The position numbers and the translations under genes are program-made. From an uncultured Angelakisella sp. (lineage in GTDB: Bacteria > Bacillota > Clostridia > Oscillospirales > Ruminococcaceae), in assembly GCA_937914895.1 (NCBI GenBank), contig CALGIL010000315.1, positions 1 through 19,302 of the forward strand: 19,302 nucleotides of DNA, written 5' to 3'. Below, piece by piece: positions 14,508 to 19,302 of the stretch. Every line of letters begins with the position of its first letter. Position 1 is the stretch's first letter. Under the pieces are notes generated by a model that saw nothing but the letters and a program-made list of their open reading frames with translations, did not search any database and was not told where the DNA came from.

Positions 14508-15591
14508 AGCACCAAGTATAAAATCTATCGAGCAGCGGTTTACGGTAATCAGGACGCTTGTGGGCGTAGGCATTGCCCTGCTGCTGGCACTGCTTTTAAT
14601 TTCGTCCGTCAGCGACAGGCCGCTGGAGGCACTGTGGAAGTTTATCGCATCCCCGCTTTCCAGCACAAGGCTGCTGGGACGCATCGTCGAAAAAGCAATC
14701 CCGTTACTGTTTACCGGCGTCGCCGTAAGCATCATGTTCTCCTGCGGACAGACAAACCTTGCGGTGGAAGGCGCCTTCTACCTAAGCGGAATCGCCTGCG
14801 CCGCGGTTGCCACACTGCCGGGCATGACCTACGGCATACACCCCCTGCTTTCCATTCTTGCGGGCGGACTGTGTGGAATGGTCATCTGCCTCATCCCCGC
14901 CGTCATGAACATAAGGTTCAACACGATGACGGTGGTATCGTCGCTGATGATCAACTTTATCTGCCTCTACATAGGGACCTATCTGCTGCACTATGTCATG
15001 AAAGACCCGTCCGCAGGCTTTGATGCGTCGTACAAGTATCTCGATACCGCAAGGCTTCCAAAGATGTTCGGGGTCACCGACATCCATTACGGACTGCTTA
15101 TCGCCATTGCGGTGGTCGTCATAGGCTACATCGCCCTGTACAAAAGCTCCTGGGGGCTGGGGATAAGGATGACCGGCCAAAACCCCGAGTGCTGTAACTT
15201 TTCGGGCATAAGCGTAAACGCGGCAATTCTTTCCTCCTGCGCCGCAGGCGGTTTTATCACGGGGGTGGGGGGCGCGGTGGAGCAGCTTGGCATGTACAAA
15301 CGCTACTCCTATACCGGCCTTCCGGGCTATGGCTGGGATGGCATCATGATCGCCGTGCTGGCGCAGAACAACCCCAAGCTTGTACCCTTTGCGGTTTTGT
15401 TTTTAGCCTATCTGCGCGTGGGTGCGGACGTTGTCAATCAGACAATGGAAGTACCGGTTGAAATCATCAATATTGTTCAGGCCATCATCATTATGTTTGT
15501 GGCGGCCGACAGGTTTTTGCAGGGGTGGAAGCACCGGACAATTGTTAAGGCGTCCGGGGTATCCGAAGCCGCTTCCAAGGCGGCCCAATAA
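14488..15591 (+). CDS. Nucleoside ABC transporter permease (NupP-like)
   Basis: A permease of about 367 residues of the BPD_transp_2 family, one of the two membrane subunits of the importer. It has about eight to ten hydrophobic helices and the family segments CGQTNLAVEGAFYLSGI, MINFICLYIGTYLLH, IRMTGQNPECCNFSGISV (the cytoplasmic coupling loop) and GYGWDGIMIAVLAQNNP. No ATG is available at the N-terminus. GTG at 14488 has GGAGGAG seven nt upstream, and TTG at 14497 has GGAGGTG six nt upstream, so either could be used. Both lie inside the end of the ATPase gene. The partner permease is encoded after the phosphorylase gene. Confidence 0.9.
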   Translation: MPSLPTKAPSIKSIEQRFTVIRTLVGVGIALLLALLLISSVSDRPLEALWKFIASPLSSTRLLGRIVEKAIPLLFTGVAVSIMFSCGQTNLAVEGAFYLSGIACAAVATLPGMTYGIHPLLSILAGGLCGMVICLIPAVMNIRFNTMTVVSSLMINFICLYIGTYLLHYVMKDPSAGFDASYKYLDTARLPKMFGVTDIHYGLLIAIAVVVIGYIALYKSSWGLGIRMTGQNPECCNFSGISVNAAILSSCAAGGFITGVGGAVEQLGMYKRYSYTGLPGYGWDGIMIAVLAQNNPKLVPFAVLFLAYLRVGADVVNQTMEVPVEIINIVQAIIIMFVAADRFLQGWKHRTIVKASGVSEAASKAAQ

Positions 15592-15606
15592 CAAGGAGGA
15601 AGAGTT

Positions 15607-16431
15607 ATGAACGCCGAGTACAGCAAGCTTCTGCGGTGCACAGAGATTGTAAAGAGCAAAATAAACGGTTTTACGCCCAAGGTCGCCCTCATTTTGGGTA
15701 CGGGCCTTAACGATTACGGCAATACCATCGAGGTAGCCGCCACGGTGGATTATAAAGAAATCCAGGGCTTCCCCGTTTCGACCGTGGTGGGGCATGTGGG
15801 GCGCTATCTTTTTGGGTACGTAGGCGGGGTGCCCGTTGTCATTATGCAGGGCCGTGTGCACTATTACGAGGGATATTCCATGAGCGACGTAATTCTGCCG
15901 GTCAGGCTTATGGGCCTGCTGGGGGCGGAGGTCCTGTTTATCACCAACGGGGTGGGCGCCGTCAACCGCGGCTTTCAGAATAACGATCTGATGCTGATCA
16001 GGGATCATCTCTCGCTGTTTATACCCTCGCCGCTTATCGGACCCAATATTGACGAGCTTGGCCCGCGCTTCCCGGACATGACCGAGGTCTACCGCGAGGA
16101 GCTTAGGGCGGTCATCCGGAAAACGGCCGGAGAGATAGGGGTCAACCTGAAGGAGGGCGTCTACGCGATGCTCACGGGCCCGCAGTATGAAACACCCGAG
16201 GAGATTAGGGTGCTTGAAAAGCTGGATGTGGACGTCGTGGGCATGAGCAGTGTGTGCGAGGCCATAGCCGCCAACCATATGGGAATGAAGGTGTGCGGCA
16301 TCTCCTACATCGGCAACATGGGGGCGGGCATTTGCAACGAAAAGCTGGAGCATGCGCCGCAGCCTGGTGTGGCCGAGCATTTTGTCAAGCTGGTCAGCCA
16401 TTCAATCATCAATATCGCCAAAACCCTGTAA
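15607..16431 (+). CDS. Purine nucleoside phosphorylase, trimeric (PNP/MTAP) type
   Basis: A 274-residue phosphorylase that cleaves purine nucleosides with phosphate to a base and ribose-1-phosphate. Family motifs appear in order: ALILGTGLNDYG (phosphate loop), STVVGHVGRYLFGYVGG, VIMQGRVHYYEGYSM, LFITNGVGAVNRGF, MLTGPQYETPEEIRVL (with the base-binding Glu) and VVGMSSVCEAIAANHMGMKV followed by ISYIGNMGAGI. It departs from usual trimeric PNPs at TNGVGAVN (commonly TNAAGG) and SYIGNMGAG (commonly SLITN), which may alter base preference. An AAGGAGGA site lies six nt before the ATG. The gene lies between the two permease genes, which ties the enzyme closely to uptake. Confidence 0.92.
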   Translation: MNAEYSKLLRCTEIVKSKINGFTPKVALILGTGLNDYGNTIEVAATVDYKEIQGFPVSTVVGHVGRYLFGYVGGVPVVIMQGRVHYYEGYSMSDVILPVRLMGLLGAEVLFITNGVGAVNRGFQNNDLMLIRDHLSLFIPSPLIGPNIDELGPRFPDMTEVYREELRAVIRKTAGEIGVNLKEGVYAMLTGPQYETPEEIRVLEKLDVDVVGMSSVCEAIAANHMGMKVCGISYIGNMGAGICNEKLEHAPQPGVAEHFVKLVSHSIINIAKTL

Positions 16432-16462
16432 GGGTAAACTGCGGTTTGACGGAGGGAGTCTA

Positions 16463-17446
16463 ATGGGTGAGCTTTTCACTTATTTATTTTCGGCAGGCTT
16501 TTTAAAATCCATTGTAAGAATGAGCACTCCAATCATATTTTCAGCCATGGCGGCCCTGTTGGCGTCAAAAGCAGACATCTTCTGTGTGGCGTTTGAGGGT
16601 ATGATGCTGTTTGCCGCCCTGGGCGGCGTGCTTGGCAGCGCGCTTACCGGCAGCCTGCTTGTGGGGATGCTTGTGGGGATCGTATCAAGCCTGATTATAG
16701 CGGCGATATTTTCCTATTTTGTCCTTGTGGTTAAAACAAAGCCCATGCTGGTGGGCCTTGCGCTGAACATTCTCGGCACCGGCGGCACGGTTTACATCCT
16801 GTATATGTTTACGGGGCAGAAGGCCACGTCCATTTCCCTGGCCAGCCTTCAGTTCCCCCAATTGGAAATTCCCCTGATAAAGGACATCCCCTTTGTGGGA
16901 GAGATTATTTCGGGCCAGAACATCCTGACATATCTCGCCTTTATAAGCGTCGTCATCGTGTATATCATGCTGTATAAAACCCCCCTGGGCCTGAAGATAA
17001 GAACCGTGGGCGAAAATCCCAACGCGGCCGAATCCCTGGGTGTGGATGTGGTAAAGACCAAGGTGATCGCAATGATGATCGGGGGACTTTTTGCGGCCTT
17101 TGGCGGGATGTTCATGTCCATGGGGTACACCTCGTTCTTTACAAAAAACATGGTAAACGGCCGCGGCTTTACCGGTATTGCCGCGCAGAACCTCGGCCTT
17201 GGCAAGCCGCTGCTCACCTTGCTGTGTGCGCTGCTGTTCGGCCTTGCCGACGCCTTTGGCATTGCCATGCAGTCCTACCGCATCCCTTCGCAGATTGCCA
17301 GCATGTCCCCCTATGTGACCACCCTTGTCGGCCTTATCGTCATAGGCAAGCTGAACGAAAGACGTATACGCAAGCACGCGCTTCAGCTTGGCGCAAGGGA
17401 GGCTGAAGAGGAAAACGGACGCGCCGGAGCCGAAGGAAAAGCCTGA
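16463..17446 (+). CDS. Nucleoside ABC transporter permease (NupQ-like)
   Basis: A 327-residue BPD_transp_2 permease, the second membrane subunit of the importer. It starts MGELFTYLFSAGFLKSIVRM, followed by STPIIFSAMAALLASKADIF and FEGMMLFAALGGVLGSALTG. The coupling-loop segment LKIRTVGENPNAAESLGVDV lies in the middle, and GRGFTGIAAQNLGLGKPLLT and GLADAFGIAMQSYRIPSQIA near the end. The cytoplasmic tail is charged (Arg/Glu/Lys-rich). The ATG at 16463 has GGAGGGAG upstream; the longer reading from 16352 overlaps the phosphorylase gene and is rejected. The typical motif order and length leave little doubt about the family; substrate range is inferred from the neighbouring enzymes. Confidence 0.92.
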   Translation: MGELFTYLFSAGFLKSIVRMSTPIIFSAMAALLASKADIFCVAFEGMMLFAALGGVLGSALTGSLLVGMLVGIVSSLIIAAIFSYFVLVVKTKPMLVGLALNILGTGGTVYILYMFTGQKATSISLASLQFPQLEIPLIKDIPFVGEIISGQNILTYLAFISVVIVYIMLYKTPLGLKIRTVGENPNAAESLGVDVVKTKVIAMMIGGLFAAFGGMFMSMGYTSFFTKNMVNGRGFTGIAAQNLGLGKPLLTLLCALLFGLADAFGIAMQSYRIPSQIASMSPYVTTLVGLIVIGKLNERRIRKHALQLGAREAEEENGRAGAEGKA

Positions 17447-17468
17447 AGTCAAAAACGGGAGTGGTTTT

Positions 17469-18404
17469 ATGCGAAGATTCCTGATTGATACCGACACCGG
17501 GACCGATGACGCCGTAGCCCTTATTATGGCGCTGAGGGATCCGGGCGTCAAGGTGGAGGCCATCACCACCGTGGCGGGGAATGTAGACGTGGACAGGGCC
17601 ACCCAAAACGCGCTGATATCGGTGGAAAGAGCAGAAACATACGCGCCGCCGGTCTACAAGGGCCTTGGGATGCCAATTCTGAGAGAGCGGATAAAAGCGG
17701 ACAAGTCCGTCCATGGAGCAGACGGCATGGGCGACCTGAATCTGCCCAAGGCAAAGCTTACACCCGCAGACGGGCATGCGGTGGATTTTCTGATTCGGTA
17801 TATTGAGGATAACCCCGGCGAGCTGGAGATGGTGACGCTGGGTCCGGTGACCAATCTTGCGCTGATATGCCACAGGTCGCCGCAGACACTGGCAAAGCTG
17901 AAAAAAATTTACATGATGATGGGCACCGGCACGTGGTTTGGAAACGCCACGCCCATGGCCGAGGGAAACGCCAGTATGGACCCGGAGGCCCTGGACATCG
18001 TTCTCCGTTACGCCAACACCGAAATCATCCTTGTCGGCTGGGATTTGTGCACCAACGAGTACTACTTTACCGGCGAGGACATTGCCGCCATTTACGCTGC
18101 GGGCTCCCACATTGCAAAATTCTGCCTGGACATCAACCATACGCTGATGACATTAAACGAGCGGCGCTTTGGCGTAAAGGGAATTGATTTTGCCGACCCG
18201 GTGGCCATGGCGGTGGCCCTTGAGCCGGATATGGTGGAACAGAGCGTAACGGCTTATACCCGGGTGGAAACAAACACCGGCCTTGCCTACGGCGCCATTG
18301 CCATCGACTATTTTCACCGGCAGGGCAGACAGCCAAACGCAACGACCTGTCTGAAGCTCGACGCCCAAAAGATGAAGGACTGCATTATACGGCGTATTGT
18401 ATAG
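17469..18404 (+). CDS. Nucleoside hydrolase (inosine-uridine preferring type)
   Basis: A 311-residue member of the nucleoside hydrolase family, which splits nucleosides with water to a base and free ribose. The calcium-binding motif DTDTGTDDA sits at the N-terminus, with VHGADGMGD, VTLGPVTNLAL and PMAEGNASMDPEALDIV (active-site Glu and Asn) following. The late motif reads DFADPVAMAVAL: the calcium-binding Asp is kept, but the His that often precedes it (HDP) is Ala. Substrate specificity is therefore open, and ribonucleoside versus other N-ribosides cannot be told apart here. The ATG at 17469 has GGGAG about seven nt upstream and gives the standard N-terminus. The longer frame starts inside the permease gene. 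Confidence 0.92.
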   Translation: MRRFLIDTDTGTDDAVALIMALRDPGVKVEAITTVAGNVDVDRATQNALISVERAETYAPPVYKGLGMPILRERIKADKSVHGADGMGDLNLPKAKLTPADGHAVDFLIRYIEDNPGELEMVTLGPVTNLALICHRSPQTLAKLKKIYMMMGTGTWFGNATPMAEGNASMDPEALDIVLRYANTEIILVGWDLCTNEYYFTGEDIAAIYAAGSHIAKFCLDINHTLMTLNERRFGVKGIDFADPVAMAVALEPDMVEQSVTAYTRVETNTGLAYGAIAIDYFHRQGRQPNATTCLKLDAQKMKDCIIRRIV

Positions 18405-18484
18405 CATGCACAAAGCAGTTTTATGCCCCCAGGGGAGGAGCGCTGCCCCCGTACGCAGAACGGTTATTTTGGAGGGATACGGAA

Positions 18485-19291
18485 ATGGGAACCATCAAAT
18501 ACGATAAAGGCGACGCCAACCCCCGCCGCATGCATATTCAGGCGCGGCGCGGCGAAATAGGGGATTATGTCATTGTCCCGGGAGACCCCTTCCGATGCGA
18601 GCTGATCGCGTCGTTTTTGGAAGACGCCAGACTTATTGCCCACAACCGGGAGCACAAGACCTACACAGGCACCTACAAGGGGCTGTCTGTCTCGGTTACA
18701 TCCACAGGGATGGGCTGCCCATCGACGGCCATCGCCTGCGAGGAGCTTGCCCAGTGCGGCGCAAAGGTGATTATCCGCACAGGCAGCGGGTTTATCCTGC
18801 GCGACGGCATTAAGGAGGGCGATATAGCGGTGACGCTGGGTTCGGCAAAATATGAGGGGACCACGGAGTTTTTTGTCCCCAAGGGCTATCCGGCCATTGC
18901 GGATATTGATGTTGTAACGGCCCTTGTAAGCGCCGCAAAAAAACATCTTGAGGGAACGGGCCGTACCGTTCATACCGGGATTACGGCCACCGTGGACGGC
19001 TTTTACGGAGAGACCGAAGAATTTCTGGGTTCCCTAAAGGCCATAGGCATTATGAACGTTGAAATGGAATCTGCCGCCGTACTTACAACCTGCCAAAGAT
19101 ACGGTATACGCGGAGCATGCATTTGCACCTGTGGAAACGATGATACATCAGAGGAATCCCGCACGGTGTATAAGGCCACAATGGAAGGGCAGATTCGCAT
19201 TGCGCTGGATGCGATGTATGAATTTGACCTCCGGCAAAAAGAGGGGAAGCTGGTAAACGGCGGCGGAATGGGCTGGGTAAAATCCGTTTGA
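18485..19291 (+). CDS. Nucleoside phosphorylase, hexameric (uridine phosphorylase/DeoD) family
   Basis: A 268-residue protein of the hexameric nucleoside phosphorylase family, which uses phosphate to cleave nucleosides to a base and (deoxy)ribose-1-phosphate. Motifs include VIVPGDPFRCELIASFL (phosphate-binding GDPxR), TSTGMGCPSTAIACEEL, IIRTGSGFIL, TATVDGFYGE and NVEMESAAVLTTCQRYGI (ribose-binding MEMExA-type). Its overall pattern and length fit a uridine phosphorylase or a purine phosphorylase of the DeoD type. TGSGF replaces the more usual GTTG or GSCG, so I do not choose between them. It sits 80 nt after the nucleoside hydrolase gene, with GGAGG nine nt before the ATG, and probably ends or nearly ends the visible operon. 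Confidence 0.9.
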   Translation: MGTIKYDKGDANPRRMHIQARRGEIGDYVIVPGDPFRCELIASFLEDARLIAHNREHKTYTGTYKGLSVSVTSTGMGCPSTAIACEELAQCGAKVIIRTGSGFILRDGIKEGDIAVTLGSAKYEGTTEFFVPKGYPAIADIDVVTALVSAAKKHLEGTGRTVHTGITATVDGFYGETEEFLGSLKAIGIMNVEMESAAVLTTCQRYGIRGACICTCGNDDTSEESRTVYKATMEGQIRIALDAMYEFDLRQKEGKLVNGGGMGWVKSV

Positions 19292-19302
19292 TGTAAAGCA
19301 AA

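Noticed and set aside
18405..18484. Terminator between the nucleoside hydrolase and the last phosphorylase gene
   Set aside because: The GC-rich segment can form only short imperfect pairings and no U-tract follows at the right place.

Overview
The window looks like a GC-rich member of the Firmicutes/Clostridia, probably gut-associated and Oscillospirales-like. The grounds are strong GGAGG ribosome binding sites, a Firmicutes-type eut gene order with an EutV/EutW two-component system, a type of EutT lacking the metal motif, and a NupNOPQ/PnrA-type nucleoside ABC transporter. This placement is inference; no rRNA or other phylogenetic marker is present.

Left half, minus strand (about 10.6 kb down to 1): an ethanolamine utilisation (eut) microcompartment operon. 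In transcription order it holds a glycerophosphodiester phosphodiesterase, eutV, eutW, a leader with an intrinsic terminator, eutA, eutB, eutC, eutL, eutE, eutM, eutT, pduL, and the start of a further gene cut by the window edge. Most junctions are ATGA overlaps or gaps of a few bases. The phosphodiesterase can release ethanolamine from glycerophosphoethanolamine. EutBC (ethanolamine ammonia-lyase, reactivated by EutA, AdoCbl supplied by EutT) makes acetaldehyde and ammonia. EutE makes acetyl-CoA and PduL makes acetyl-phosphate, inside a shell that includes EutL and EutM. EutV/EutW would control expression by antitermination.

Middle (10,520-10,951): a divergent intergenic region. It has a sigma-A-type promoter facing each way, an inverted repeat between them, and on the plus strand a structured leader of about 165 nt ending in an intrinsic terminator.

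Right half, plus strand (10,952-19,291): a nucleoside uptake and cleavage operon. It encodes a YczE-type membrane protein, a BMP-family lipoprotein, a double ATPase, two permeases, a trimeric-type purine nucleoside phosphorylase lying between the permease genes, a nucleoside hydrolase, and a second nucleoside phosphorylase of the hexameric type.

Most interesting points: EutV carries what looks like a second, tandem ANTAR domain. The eutA leader has two closely spaced hexaloop hairpins, the second overlapping a terminator. The phosphodiesterase gene is translationally coupled to eutV. The nucleoside operon has an unrecognised attenuator-like leader.
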